Shown: positions 37,361 to 46,612, numbered from the stretch's first letter. The stretch: DNA of 64,000 bases from Bradyrhizobium sp. RP6 (GCF_003837805.1 NZ_RQIT01000025.1:44560-108559), one strand, 5' to 3'. Numbers and translations are program-made. Notes: generated by a model not told the origin, from the letters alone.

Positions 37361-40039
37361 ATGAGCGGCGTCAACGAGATCAGGTCGACCTTTCTGAACT
37401 TCTTTGCCGAGAACGGCCACGAGATCGTGCCGTCCTCGCCATTGGTGCCGCGCAACGACCCCACGTTGATGTTCACCAATGCCGGCATGGTGCAGTTCAA
37501 GAACGTCTTTACCGGCGTGGAGAAGCGGCCGTATCAGCGCGCCACCACGTCGCAGAAATGCGTCCGCGCCGGCGGCAAGCACAACGACCTCGACAATGTC
37601 GGCTACACCGCGCGCCATCTCACCTTCTTCGAGATGCTCGGCAACTTCTCGTTCGGCGACTATTTCAAGGAGCGCGCGATCGAGCTTGCCTGGAAGCTGA
37701 TCACCGGCGAATTCGGACTGAAGAAGGACAAGCTGCTCGTCACGGTCTATCACACCGACGACGAGGCGGCGGGCCTGTGGAAGAAGATCGCGGGCTTCTC
37801 CGACGACCGCATCATCCGTATCCCGACCTCGGACAATTTCTGGGCGATGGGCGACACCGGCCCGTGCGGCCCGTGCTCGGAGATCTTCATCGATCGCGGC
37901 GAGCACATCTGGGGCGGGCCTCCGGGCTCGCCGGAGGAGGACGGCGACCGCTTCCTCGAATTCTGGAATCTCGTGTTCATGCAGTTCGAGCAGGTGACGA
38001 AGGAGGACCGCCAGCCGCTGCCGCGTCCCTCGATCGACACCGGCATGGGCCTGGAGCGCATGGCCTGCATCCTCCAGGGCGTCGAGAGCGTGTTCGAGAC
38101 CGACCTGTTCAAGAACCTGATCGATGCGACGGCGTCCGCGCTCGGCACCGGGCCGAACGAGCAGACCGTGGCCTCGTTCCGCGTCATCGCCGACCACTTA
38201 CGCTCCTCCGCCTTCCTCGTCTCCGATGGCGTGCTGCCCTCGAACGAAGGCCGCGGCTACGTGCTGCGCCGGATCATGCGCCGCGCCATGCGCCATGCGC
38301 AGCTGCTTGGCGCCAAGGAGCCGCTGATGCATCGGCTGGTCTGGGCGCTGGTCCGCGAGATGGGCCAGGCCTATCCCGACCTGATGCGCGCGGAGAATCT
38401 GATCGAGGAAACGCTGCGGCTGGAAGAGACCCGCTTCCGCAAGACGCTGTCGCGGGGACTTGCCATCCTCGACGAGAAGAGCGCGGGCCTGAAGAAGGGC
38501 GACATGTTCGACGGCGACGTCGCCTTCACGCTCTACGACACCTACGGCTTCCCGCTCGATCTGACGCAGGACGCGCTGAAGTCGCGCGGCATCGGCGTCG
38601 ACCAGGCGGCGTTCACCGACGCGATGGAGCGCCAGAAAGTGAAGGCGCGCGAGTCCTGGAAGGGGTCGGGCGAGGCGGCTTCCGAGGCGATCTGGTTCCC
38701 GCTGCGCGAGAAGCTGGGTGCGACCGAATTCCTGGGCTACGAGACCGAGAGCGCCGAAGGCGTGGTGTCCGCGCTGGTGAAGGGCGGCCACGAAGTCGCC
38801 AGCCTCAAGGCTGGCGAGACAGGCGCGATCGTGCTGAACCAGACGCCGTTCTATGCGGAGTCCGGCGGCCAGGTCGGCGACACCGGCGTGCTCTCGGGTG
38901 AGGGCGGCATCAAGTTCCGCGTCAGCGACACGCAGAAGAAGCTCGGCGATCTCTTCGTCCATGTCGGCACGCTGGAGAGCGGCGAAATCAAGCTCGGCAC
39001 CGCGCTGCAGCTCGAGGTGGATCACGCGCGGCGCTCCTCGATCCGCGCCCATCACTCCGCGACGCATCTCATTCACGAGGCGTTGCGCCAGGTGCTCGGC
39101 GACCACATCGCCCAGCGCGGCTCGATGGTCGCGCCCGACCGCCTGCGCTTCGACTTCGTGCATCCGAAGCCGATCACGGCGGACGAGCTCGCCCGCATCG
39201 AGGACATCGCCAACGACGTGGTGCTGGAGAACGACGAGGTCACCACCCGCATCATGGGCGTGGACGAGGCCCGCGAGGCCGGGGCGCGCGCGCTGTTCGG
39301 CGAGAAATACGGCGACGAGGTCCGCGTCGTCTCGATGGGCAGGACCGCGCGCGAGCGCGGCGCCAACGCGCTCGGCTGGTCGGTCGAGCTCTGCGGCGGC
39401 ACCCATGTGAAGCGCACCGGCGACATCGGCCTGATCACGTTGACGGGCGAAAGCGCGGTCGCATCCGGCGTGCGCCGCATCGAGGCGCTGACCGGCAATT
39501 ACGCGCGCAAGCACGCCAACGAGACCATGGCGCTGGCGAAGACCGCGGCGAACGAGCTGCGCACCTCGCTCGACGACGTGCCGGCGCGGATCGTCGCGCT
39601 GATGGAGGATCGCAAGAAGCTCGAGCGCGAGCTCTCCGACGCCCGCAAGAAGCTCGCGATGGGCGGCGGCGCCTCCGCCGGCAACGGCGCCGCGGCCGGC
39701 GTGCGCGAGGTCGGTGACGTCAAGCTGATGGCGCGTGCCGTGGAAGGCATCGAGATGAAGGATCTCAAGAGCCTCGCCGACGATGGCAAGAAGCAGATCG
39801 GCTCGGGCGTCGTCGCCATCGTCGGCGTCACCGAGGACGGCAAGGCCGGTGTGGTGGTCGGCGTCACGCAGGACCTCACCGCGCGCTTCAATGCCGTGAA
39901 CCTCGTCCGCATCGCCTCCGAGGCGCTCGGCGGCAAGGGTGGCGGCGGCCGCCCCGACATGGCCCAGGCCGGCGGCCCGGATGGCGCCAAGGCGGCGGCT
40001 GCGCTGTCGGCGATCGAAAAAGCGATGGCAGGCGCGTAA
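37361..40039 (+). CDS. alaS: Alanyl-tRNA synthetase
   Basis: The 892-residue enzyme charges tRNA-Ala and edits mischarged Ser/Gly. The class II catalytic core has RSTFLNFFAENGHEIVPSSP and TFFEMLGNFSFGDYF. The editing site has AHHSATHLIHEAL at about residue 563 and CGGTHVKRTGDIG at about 678. The C-Ala region ends GGGGRPDMAQAGG. The ATG at 37361 (MSGVNEIRSTF) is preferred over 37355. recA and alaS are often neighbours in this group; here the gcv operon and a pseudogene lie between them. Confidence 0.97.
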   Translation: MSGVNEIRSTFLNFFAENGHEIVPSSPLVPRNDPTLMFTNAGMVQFKNVFTGVEKRPYQRATTSQKCVRAGGKHNDLDNVGYTARHLTFFEMLGNFSFGDYFKERAIELAWKLITGEFGLKKDKLLVTVYHTDDEAAGLWKKIAGFSDDRIIRIPTSDNFWAMGDTGPCGPCSEIFIDRGEHIWGGPPGSPEEDGDRFLEFWNLVFMQFEQVTKEDRQPLPRPSIDTGMGLERMACILQGVESVFETDLFKNLIDATASALGTGPNEQTVASFRVIADHLRSSAFLVSDGVLPSNEGRGYVLRRIMRRAMRHAQLLGAKEPLMHRLVWALVREMGQAYPDLMRAENLIEETLRLEETRFRKTLSRGLAILDEKSAGLKKGDMFDGDVAFTLYDTYGFPLDLTQDALKSRGIGVDQAAFTDAMERQKVKARESWKGSGEAASEAIWFPLREKLGATEFLGYETESAEGVVSALVKGGHEVASLKAGETGAIVLNQTPFYAESGGQVGDTGVLSGEGGIKFRVSDTQKKLGDLFVHVGTLESGEIKLGTALQLEVDHARRSSIRAHHSATHLIHEALRQVLGDHIAQRGSMVAPDRLRFDFVHPKPITADELARIEDIANDVVLENDEVTTRIMGVDEAREAGARALFGEKYGDEVRVVSMGRTARERGANALGWSVELCGGTHVKRTGDIGLITLTGESAVASGVRRIEALTGNYARKHANETMALAKTAANELRTSLDDVPARIVALMEDRKKLERELSDARKKLAMGGGASAGNGAAAGVREVGDVKLMARAVEGIEMKDLKSLADDGKKQIGSGVVAIVGVTEDGKAGVVVGVTQDLTARFNAVNLVRIASEALGGKGGGGRPDMAQAGGPDGAKAAAALSAIEKAMAGA

Positions 40040-40044
40040 GCCCG

Positions 40045-41271
40045 GTGCGCCCCGTTCCGCGAGGACGTGGGCTTCGCGATCCCGAATTTCGGGATCGCCT
40101 CTACGATTTGCTGGAGCACGATCCGCTGGCCTATTCGGTCGGGTCGCGCTTCATCCAGCTGATCATCGGGGTCATCGTGCTCAATGTGGCCGCGATGATC
40201 CTCGCCTCGGTGCCGGAGCTCGATGCGCAGTTCGGCACGCTGTTCGCAGCCATCACCGTCCTCTCCGTGATCGTGTTCGCGCTGGAATATGCGGCGCGGC
40301 TGTGGACGGTGGCGGGGCACACCCAGTGCAAGGGCTCCGCGCTGGCCGACCGGCTCGGCTACGCCTTCTCCGCGCTCGGCATCATCGATCTCATGGCGTT
40401 CCTGCCCGCGGCAATCGTGCTCGCGACCGGCGGGCATGCGACGCTGGCCGCGCTCGGCGTGCTGCCGTTCTTCAAGCTGATCCGCTATTCGCCGGCGATG
40501 CGCTCGCTGCTCGCCGCCGTGCATGCCGAGCGGAGGGCGCTGATCGGCTGCATCGTCATCCTGATCGGCGCGGTGCTGACCTTCGCCTCGCTGCTCTACG
40601 CGATCGAGCGCGAGGTGCAGCCGGACAAGCTCGGCACCATTCCCCAGGCGATGTGGTGGGCGATCGTCACGCTCGGCACCGTGGGCTATGGCGACGTCGT
40701 GCCGGTGACGCCGCTCGGCAAGTTCGTCTCCACCTTTGCCATCATTGCCGGCTTCGCCATGATCGCGCTGCCGGTCGCGATCATCTCGACCGCGTTCGCG
40801 GAAGAGGTGAAGCGGCGCGATTTCGTCGTCACCTGGGGCATGCTGGCGCGGGTGCCGCTGTTCTCGCATCTAGCGGCCGCGGAAATCGCCGACATCATGC
40901 GACTGCTCAGGGCGCGCACCATCGAGCAGGGCGAGATCCTGGTGCGGCGGGGCGATGTCGCCTCGTCGATGTATTTCATCGCCGGCGGCGAGGTGGAGAT
41001 CGCGCTGCCAAGCCAGCATGTGCGGCTTGCCGACGGCACCTTCTTTGGCGAGATCGCGCTGCTGCACAAAACAAAACGCAGCGGCACGGTGACGGCCACC
41101 CGCAAGACCCGGCTGCTCGTGCTCGACGCCCAGGACTTCCACGCTTTGATCGCGCGCATGCCGACGCTCGCCGAGCACGTCCATACCACCGCCAAGGCCA
41201 GGCTCGCCGACACCGGCGACCTCGCGCTCGCCGAGCTTGCGCAGGCGGAGAAGAACGACGCCGACCGCTGA
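40045..41271 (+). CDS. Six-helix K+ channel with cyclic-nucleotide-binding domain
   Basis: The 408-residue product has six membrane helices with the K+ selectivity filter TVGYGD at residues 212-217. The S4 region, KLIRYSPAMRSLLAAVHAER, has few positive charges. A C-terminal CNB domain (residues about 270-390) includes FFGEIALLHKTKRSGTVTA, the phosphate-binding cassette with GE and R. This is the plan of MloK1 of Mesorhizobium loti, a cAMP-gated K+ channel. It starts with GTG at 40045, 5 bases after alaS, so it is probably co-transcribed. Confidence 0.9.
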   Translation: MRPVPRGRGLRDPEFRDRLYDLLEHDPLAYSVGSRFIQLIIGVIVLNVAAMILASVPELDAQFGTLFAAITVLSVIVFALEYAARLWTVAGHTQCKGSALADRLGYAFSALGIIDLMAFLPAAIVLATGGHATLAALGVLPFFKLIRYSPAMRSLLAAVHAERRALIGCIVILIGAVLTFASLLYAIEREVQPDKLGTIPQAMWWAIVTLGTVGYGDVVPVTPLGKFVSTFAIIAGFAMIALPVAIISTAFAEEVKRRDFVVTWGMLARVPLFSHLAAAEIADIMRLLRARTIEQGEILVRRGDVASSMYFIAGGEVEIALPSQHVRLADGTFFGEIALLHKTKRSGTVTATRKTRLLVLDAQDFHALIARMPTLAEHVHTTAKARLADTGDLALAELAQAEKNDADR

Positions 41272-41275
41272 GCGG

Positions 41276-41779
41276 TCAGCCTTTCTTCAGGAAAACATAA
41301 TCCGCCGAGTAGGGCGCGCTTTTGAACTCGCCGGCCTTCTCGCATGCACCGTCGAGGTTGCCACCATGGGTGTTGATGCGCTGGACGGTGGTCACGGGCG
41401 TCAGGACGCCGCTGCCGCGGCGGGAGGCGACCTCCAGCTTCAGCCAGGGGATGTCGGCGGCGGTAGCGCCTGGTGCGCTGCCGATGGCCTTGCCGACGAC
41501 GGCGCTGCCGTCGGCGAGCTCCCAGTTCGGCCCGGCGTAATGCCGGCCGATGGTCTTGCCGTCGGCGAGCAGAGTGGCGATCGGCTCGCGGAAGGCCCAG
41601 GCGAGCTTGCCGTCGGCGGCGGCCTTGCACTCATAGACCTGCGCGCCCTCGGCGTGGAGGCCGAGAACGACGGTCTCGCCGGGCGCCGCGATGGCGTCGG
41701 GGAGAGGATCGGCGGCTCTGGCTTGCCCGGCCATGGCGGCCAGCAATAGCAGGCTGGGGACGGCAGGCTTGATCGCCAT
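41276..41779 (-). CDS. DUF3455 family exported protein
   Basis: The 167-residue product has a signal peptide (MAIKPAVPSLLLLAAMAGQA-RAAD). The DUF3455 core contains GLHAEGAQVYECKAAADGKL, GRHYAGPNWELADGSAVVGK and WLKLEVASRRGSGVLTPVTT. The end, HGGNLDGACEKAGEF then SAPYSADYVF, is typical. The function of the family is unknown. It is convergent with the channel gene, with 4 bases between stops. The start at 41779 is set by the signal peptide. Confidence 0.88.
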   Translation of the reverse strand: MAIKPAVPSLLLLAAMAGQARAADPLPDAIAAPGETVVLGLHAEGAQVYECKAAADGKLAWAFREPIATLLADGKTIGRHYAGPNWELADGSAVVGKAIGSAPGATAADIPWLKLEVASRRGSGVLTPVTTVQRINTHGGNLDGACEKAGEFKSAPYSADYVFLKKG

Positions 41780-41807
41780 GGTCGCATCTCCGCGCGAGGG
41801 CCACAAA

Positions 41808-41839
41808 AGTAAAAAGGGCCACGCTTTGGCGCGGCCCTT
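41808..41839 (-). terminator. Intrinsic terminator of icd
   Basis: On the minus strand AAGGGCC-GCGCCAAAGCGT-GGCCCTT forms a stem with a second inner stem (CGC/GCG), followed at once by a T run. It lies 42 bases after the icd stop, and also just upstream of the DUF3455 gene on the same strand. Confidence 0.75.
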
Positions 41840-41880
41840 CATGATGTCTGGCCCAGTCGGGCGAAATTGCGGATGGCCGC

Positions 41881-43095
41881 TTACGCCGCCAGCGCCTTGG
41901 TCAGGTTTTCCGCGACCTTGTCGAGGAAGCCGGTGGTCGAGAGCCAGCGCTGGTCGGCGCCGACCAGCAGCGCGAGGTCCTTGGTCATGTAGCCGGCCTC
42001 GACGGTGTCGACGCAGACCTTCTCCAGCGTGCTCGCGAACTTGGCGAGCTCGGCATTGTTGTCGAGCTTGGCGCGGTGGGCGAGGCCACGCGTCCAGGCG
42101 AAGATCGAGGCGATCGAGTTGGTCGAGGTCTCCTTGCCCTTCTGGTGCTCGCGGTAGTGGCGGGTCACCGTGCCGTGGGCGGCTTCGGCTTCCACGGTCT
42201 TGCCGTCGGGCGTGAGCAGCACCGAGGTCATCAGGCCGAGCGAGCCGTAGCCCTGCGCGACGGTGTCGGACTGCACGTCGCCGTCGTAGTTCTTGCAGGC
42301 CCAGACATAGCCGCCGGACCATTTCAGCGCCGAGGCGACCATGTCGTCGATCAGGCGGTGCTCGTAGGTCAGGCCCTTGGCGTCGAAGTCCTTCTTGAAC
42401 TCCTTGTCGAAGATCTCCTGGAAGATGTCCTTGAAGCGGCCGTCATAGACCTTGAGGATCGTGTTCTTGGTCGACAGGTACACCGGGTAGTTACGGAGCA
42501 GACCGTAATTGAACGATGCGCGGGCGAAGTCGATGATGGAATCGTCGAGATTGTACATCTCCATGGCGACGCCGGCGCCGGGCGCCTTGAACACTTCCTT
42601 CTCGATCACGGTGCCGTCCTCGCCGACGAACTTCAGCGAGAGGGTGCCCTTGCCCGGGAACTTGATGTCGGTGGCGCGGTACTGGTCGCCATAGGCGTGA
42701 CGTCCGATGATGATCGGCTTGGTCCAGCCGGGAACCAGGCGCGGCACGTTCTTGCAGATGATCGGCTCGCGGAAGATCACGCCGCCGAGGATGTTGCGGA
42801 TGGTGCCGTTCGGCGACTTCCACATCTGCTTGAGGTTGAACTCCTTCACCCGGGCTTCATCCGGGGTGATGGTGGCGCACTTCACGCCGACGCCGACCTT
42901 CTTGATCGCCTCGGCGGCGTCGATGGTGACCTGATCGTTGGTGTGGTCGCGGTATTCCATCCCCAGGTCGAAATAGAGCAGCTCGACATCCAGGAACGGG
43001 TTGATCAGTTTGTCCTTGATGTACTGCCAGATGATCCGGGTCATCTCGTCGCCATCGAGCTCGACGACGGGATTGGATACCTTGATTTTTGCCAT
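41881..43095 (-). CDS. icd: Isocitrate dehydrogenase (NADP+)
   Basis: The 404-residue product is of the eukaryote-like homodimeric NADP-IDH subfamily. Blocks include PVVELDGDEMTRIIWQYIKD, SPNGTIRNILGGVIFREPI, RHAYGDQYRATD and EAEAAHGTVTRHYREHQKGK. It converts isocitrate to 2-oxoglutarate in the TCA cycle and supplies NADPH. The frame runs up to 43137, but the ATG at 43095 (MAKIKVSNPVVELDGDEM) is the usual start. A good terminator follows. Confidence 0.97.
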   Translation of the reverse strand: MAKIKVSNPVVELDGDEMTRIIWQYIKDKLINPFLDVELLYFDLGMEYRDHTNDQVTIDAAEAIKKVGVGVKCATITPDEARVKEFNLKQMWKSPNGTIRNILGGVIFREPIICKNVPRLVPGWTKPIIIGRHAYGDQYRATDIKFPGKGTLSLKFVGEDGTVIEKEVFKAPGAGVAMEMYNLDDSIIDFARASFNYGLLRNYPVYLSTKNTILKVYDGRFKDIFQEIFDKEFKKDFDAKGLTYEHRLIDDMVASALKWSGGYVWACKNYDGDVQSDTVAQGYGSLGLMTSVLLTPDGKTVEAEAAHGTVTRHYREHQKGKETSTNSIASIFAWTRGLAHRAKLDNNAELAKFASTLEKVCVDTVEAGYMTKDLALLVGADQRWLSTTGFLDKVAENLTKALAA

Positions 43096-43430
43096 GATCG
43101 GGGAAGCCTCTTGGGAACGGCGCTTTTGGCGCGCCACGGGAATATCCGCCGCCTCTTAGCACCGCCGCGCGGCGGGCGAAAGCCAAGGGATTATGCACTT
43201 TTAGCTCATCCAGCTTCCGCAGATGGGGAGCGGACAGCAGGGCCGCAGCCGGGCCGGGGCTCGCGTTCCCAGCGAGATTCAAAAGTCGAATCCAACTCGT
43301 TATTTCCCTTGAGAATTTCGTCAGGACAGGCAAACGACAGGCGGGCGGGGCCGGCCGGACGGCGCGGCTTGAATCGATTCCTGAGAGCGCCTGGCCAAGG
43401 CCTTGAGAGACAGTGTGAAAGCGAAGCGAG
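43096..43430. other. Divergent intergenic region between icd and the TrmJ-type gene
   Basis: The 335 bases hold the promoters of two divergent genes. No RNA gene, repeat or small frame stands out. GC-rich partial palindromes (for example GGCCGGCCGGACGGC) are present but not structured enough to call. Confidence 0.5.
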
Positions 43431-44639
43431 ATGTCGGGGACTGACAAGAGCAAGGCGGGTCTATCCCTCGACGGTCCCATCGTCATCCTGGTCGAGCCGC
43501 AGCTCGGCGAGAACATCGGCATGGCCGCGCGCGCCATGGGCAATTTCGCCCTGAGCCGCCTGCGCATCGTCAACCCCAGGGACGGCTGGCCCAATATCGC
43601 CGCCCAGCGCGCCGCGGCCGGCGCCGACCACATTCTGGAACAGGTCGAATTGTTCGACACGGTGGAGCAGGCGGTCGCGGACCTCGACCTCCTGTTCGCC
43701 ACCACGGCGCGCCCCCACGACCAGGCCAAGCCGGTGGTCGGGCCGGAAGCCGCAGCCGGCGAGATCGCCGGGCACGTCGCCACCGGCGGCAGGTGCGGCA
43801 TCCTCTTTGGCCGGGAGCGCTGGGGCCTGACCAACGAGGAGGTCGGGCTCGCCAACCGCATCATCACCTTCCCCGTCAATCCGGGCTTCGCCTCGCTCAA
43901 CCTTGCCCAGGCCGTGCTGCTGGTCGGCTATGAATGGTTCAAGCGGGCCACCTCGGGCGAGCTGCCGCACGCCATGCCGGAACGCTCCGAGCGCGCCTCG
44001 CAGCACCAGATGCAGGCCTTCTTCGACAATCTCGTGCGCGAGCTCGACAGGGTCGAATTCCTGCGCCCGGCCGAGAAGCGCGACACCATGCTGGTGAACC
44101 TGCGCAACATCTTCACCCGCATGGAGCCGACCAAGCAGGACATGCACACCCTGCACGGCGTGATCATGGCGATTGCCGAAGGACGCAAAGGGCCGGCCAA
44201 GGGCGGCGTGCTCGACGGCGAGCAGGCGACGCGCCTGCGCGTGCTCTTGGCCGAGCACGGGCAGGGCGGCGGCGTCACCGACAGCGGCTCGACCGTGCGC
44301 GGCCTTGCCCGCCTGCTCCGCCGCAACCCGACCGACGCCGAGCGCCTGCTGTGGCAGGCGCTGACCCGTGACCGCCGCTTCGCCGGCCAGTTCAAGCGCC
44401 AGACCCCTGTGGGGCGGCACATCCCGGATTTCGTCTCGTTCCCGCAGCGGATCGCGATCGAGCTGGTCAACCCGGGCGAGGGCGAGGCGATTGCGGCCGA
44501 CCGCGCGTCACGGCGGACGTGGCTGGAGGCGCGGGACTATCGGGTGCTGGAGATCCGCGCGGCCGATGCGGAGCGCGATCTCGAGGCGGAGCTGGTGCGG
44601 CTGCAGGGGATGATGGCGGAAGGATCGAGCGCTCCGTAG
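43431..44639 (+). CDS. TrmJ-type tRNA ribose methyltransferase fused to a DUF559 nuclease-like domain
   Basis: The 402-residue product has an N-terminal SPOUT domain (residues about 15-260). Family blocks are ILVEPQLGENIGMAARAMGN, FGRERWGLTNEE and NPGFASLNLAQAVLLVGYEW, typical of TrmJ, which 2'-O-methylates position 32 of tRNAs. From about residue 290 a DUF559 domain follows (RRNPTDAERLLWQALTRDRR, GRHIPDFVSFPQRIAIELV). DUF559 is Vsr-like, of the PD-(D/E)xK group; the Asp in IPDFV and the Glu in IELV are kept. The linker is Gly-rich. The two parts are one unbroken frame. Confidence 0.88.
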   Translation: MSGTDKSKAGLSLDGPIVILVEPQLGENIGMAARAMGNFALSRLRIVNPRDGWPNIAAQRAAAGADHILEQVELFDTVEQAVADLDLLFATTARPHDQAKPVVGPEAAAGEIAGHVATGGRCGILFGRERWGLTNEEVGLANRIITFPVNPGFASLNLAQAVLLVGYEWFKRATSGELPHAMPERSERASQHQMQAFFDNLVRELDRVEFLRPAEKRDTMLVNLRNIFTRMEPTKQDMHTLHGVIMAIAEGRKGPAKGGVLDGEQATRLRVLLAEHGQGGGVTDSGSTVRGLARLLRRNPTDAERLLWQALTRDRRFAGQFKRQTPVGRHIPDFVSFPQRIAIELVNPGEGEAIAADRASRRTWLEARDYRVLEIRAADAERDLEAELVRLQGMMAEGSSAP

Positions 44640-44825
44640 CAGCAGGCTCAAGGAGCGCCGTACTCCACCAAGTCCCAGGAATATGCGTCAACTCCGCTGA
44701 CGCTCGTGAGCGGCAGCTCGGCCTGCGCGCGGTCTGAGCGCTTCGTGCGATCCGCCAATCATGCTAGGCTGGCTCTCGCCGTGGAGGTGTTCAGCCGGTC
44801 GTGGACAGCAGGGGGGATTCTTTCA

Positions 44826-45269
44826 GTGAAATCCCGTTTTGAGTTACGCGCGCTCGACGAGTTCGCCACAAGGAGAGCGGGCGTGCTGATCTTGATCGGC
44901 CGCATTCTGCTTGCGTGGGTATTCGTCGGAAGCGCGTACGGAGCGCTATCCAATTTCGGCGGCTCGGTCGGCTATTTCAGGTCGCTGAACCTTCCAGCAC
45001 CTGAGCTGTTCACCATCACGAACATAGCAGTCGAGGTCCTCATATCCCTTGGTCTGATACTCGGTCTCGGCACGCGCTACTGCGCAGTTCTGATGTTCAT
45101 GTTCGTGCTGGCGGCGACAGTGATCGCGCACCGCTACTGGGAATATCCAGCCGGCGCGCAGCAGATTGGTCAATACAACCATTTCCTCAAGAACGTCTCG
45201 ATCATGGGAGGCGCGATGTTGATCTTCGTCACCGGGCCAGGCCGTTTCAGCTTGGACCGGACAACGTAG
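44826..45269 (+). CDS. DoxX family membrane protein
   Basis: The product of 147 residues (with GTG at 44826) has four membrane helices and the DoxX signature RILLAWVFVGSAYGALSNFG, then NIAVEVLISLGLILGLGTRY and LAATVIAHRYWEYP. DoxX proteins are membrane subunits often linked to thiol or oxidative-stress systems, but no partner lies next to it. A longer version from GTG at 44706 is possible; the start at 44826 follows GGGGGGATT and is preferred. Confidence 0.78.
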   Translation: MKSRFELRALDEFATRRAGVLILIGRILLAWVFVGSAYGALSNFGGSVGYFRSLNLPAPELFTITNIAVEVLISLGLILGLGTRYCAVLMFMFVLAATVIAHRYWEYPAGAQQIGQYNHFLKNVSIMGGAMLIFVTGPGRFSLDRTT

Positions 45270-45275
45270 ACGGCA

Positions 45276-45425
45276 TCACTTCACGTGAGGCTTGAATGCG
45301 TCCTCGATCGCTCGACGGATGCTCCTTGCGAGCGGCTTCAAGGCATCGCCCAGGAACGCGAAGAGAAGCATCAGCCACGTCGCAAGCGCGGCACACCACA
45401 GCATGACTTCCAGTATCTCGGGCAT
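45276..45425 (-). CDS. Small one-helix membrane protein
   Basis: The 49-residue frame begins MPEILEVMLWCAALATWLML and continues LFAFLGDALKPLARSIRRAI then EDAFKPHVK. It has one hydrophobic helix followed by an amphipathic basic tail. AGAGGG lies 5 bases before the ATG at 45425. It is antiparallel and convergent with the DoxX gene, the stops being 6 bases apart. The function is unknown; the combination of good start, helix and stop argues for a real gene. Confidence 0.55.
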   Translation of the reverse strand: MPEILEVMLWCAALATWLMLLFAFLGDALKPLARSIRRAIEDAFKPHVK

Positions 45426-45711
45426 GGCGCCCTCTCGAAAAATACGATCTCTGAAATATGGCCAGTGTCGCCCAAAGGAACCGACGCGGCAAGTCGTCCT
45501 CTAAGTGGCAGAGCGCCGGAACACTCGCAATATGCTCTCGGAGCACCTTACTGGTGGCGCGCACCTCAATGGAAGAAGACCGCGTCGGCCACGACGCGTG
45601 TGCGCGTTGGAGAGCCGGTAAGCCTCGCTTGACCCACTGGAAAGCGGACATCCTCATTCGCGTGACCGCTGAAAGGACGGGATCGGTTACGTTTCACCAA
45701 CCGCCAGGGAC

Positions 45712-46365
45712 TCAGACCGCCTCGAGCTGCTCCGCCGCGCGCTTCTTCTTCGCCTTGGACTGACCGAGCAGGGGGCCTGCCGTGAGCGCCGCCGTATCGG
45801 CCACGCCCGGGTCGCGCGAGATCATCGCCGCGACGATGGCGCCGTCGATGAGGAGGCCGAGCTGGTGGGCCAGCACCGCAGGCTCGGTGGAGCCGAGCTC
45901 GCCGGCGAGCTTCTCGATGTGGCCGAGCACGATCTTCTTGTGCTTGAGCGCGATGTTGCGAAACTGCTTGGCGTCCTTGTCGTGCTCGCCGACCGCATTG
46001 ATGAAGGGGCAGCCGTAGAAGCGCTCCTCGGCAAACCAGCTCTTCAGCGCGGGAAAGATGCGCGTGAGCTTCGCCTGCGCATCGCCGCCGCCTTGCTCCA
46101 TGGCGCCGATGAACCATTCGCGCCATTGCTTGCCCTCGCTTTCCAGCACGGCATTGACGAGATTGGTCTTGGAGCCGAACAATTTATACAGCGTGGTCTT
46201 TGCGGTGCCGGCTTCCTCGATGATCGCATCGATGCCGGTCGCGTTGATGCCGTTCTTGCAGAACAGATGCGTCGCGGCACTGAGCAGGCGCCCACGCGCG
46301 GATTCGTCGTCGCCTGCGCCGGCGCGGGGCGAGTTCGCGTTCTTCTTCGATGACGTCTTTGCCAT
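45712..46365 (-). CDS. TetR/AcrR-family transcriptional regulator
   Basis: The 217-residue product has a TetR helix-turn-helix (LLSAATHLFCKNGINATGID, then AIIEEAGTAKTTLYKLFGSK) and a C-terminal ligand-binding part, GAMEQGGGDAQAKLTRIFPA. The tail is basic, SKAKKKRAAEQLEAV. It is divergent from the OsmC gene (247 bases apart), whose upstream region has inverted repeats, so it may regulate that operon. A TTG codon at 46374 could extend it by three residues; the ATG at 46365 is preferred. Confidence 0.87.
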   Translation of the reverse strand: MAKTSSKKNANSPRAGAGDDESARGRLLSAATHLFCKNGINATGIDAIIEEAGTAKTTLYKLFGSKTNLVNAVLESEGKQWREWFIGAMEQGGGDAQAKLTRIFPALKSWFAEERFYGCPFINAVGEHDKDAKQFRNIALKHKKIVLGHIEKLAGELGSTEPAVLAHQLGLLIDGAIVAAMISRDPGVADTAALTAGPLLGQSKAKKKRAAEQLEAV

Positions 46366-46447
46366 AGGCTGCAACTTAATCGCAGCTGCATCGCATCAGC
46401 AAGCCGCATCTGTCCAGCGCTGAAAAGATTCGCATCCGCCCATGCAT

Positions 46448-46466
46448 CTGCTCCGGCTTTGAGCAG
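46448..46466. promoter_or_regulatory. Inverted repeat in the TetR/OsmC intergenic region
   Basis: CTGCTC-N7-GAGCAG is a perfect interrupted palindrome, 75-93 bases upstream of the -24 element at 46541. It is in the right place for an activator site or a TetR operator. A second palindrome, AATGC-TTC-GCATT (46511-46523), lies 18 bases before the -24 element. Which protein binds is unknown. Confidence 0.4.
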
Positions 46467-46540
46467 GAGGGGTCTGATCAATCGACAGGCAGCGACGCTT
46501 AAGCGGCTCCAATGCTTCGCATTTCGCTTTTGGCTGCTTC

Positions 46541-46555
46541 TGGCACGCTCCATGC
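46541..46555 (+). promoter_or_regulatory. Sigma-54-type (-24/-12) promoter of the OsmC operon
   Basis: TGGCACG-CTCC-ATGC differs from the consensus TGGCACG-N4-TTGC at one base. It lies 58 bases before the OsmC ATG. The cyanate operon has TGGCATG-CTCC-TTGC, so the two promoters even share the same four spacer bases. Confidence 0.65.
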
Positions 46556-46612
46556 AAGGAAACAGACCGTTCGGTATCCTACCGATTTCCACTTCTGCCA
46601 GGGAGAAGACTG

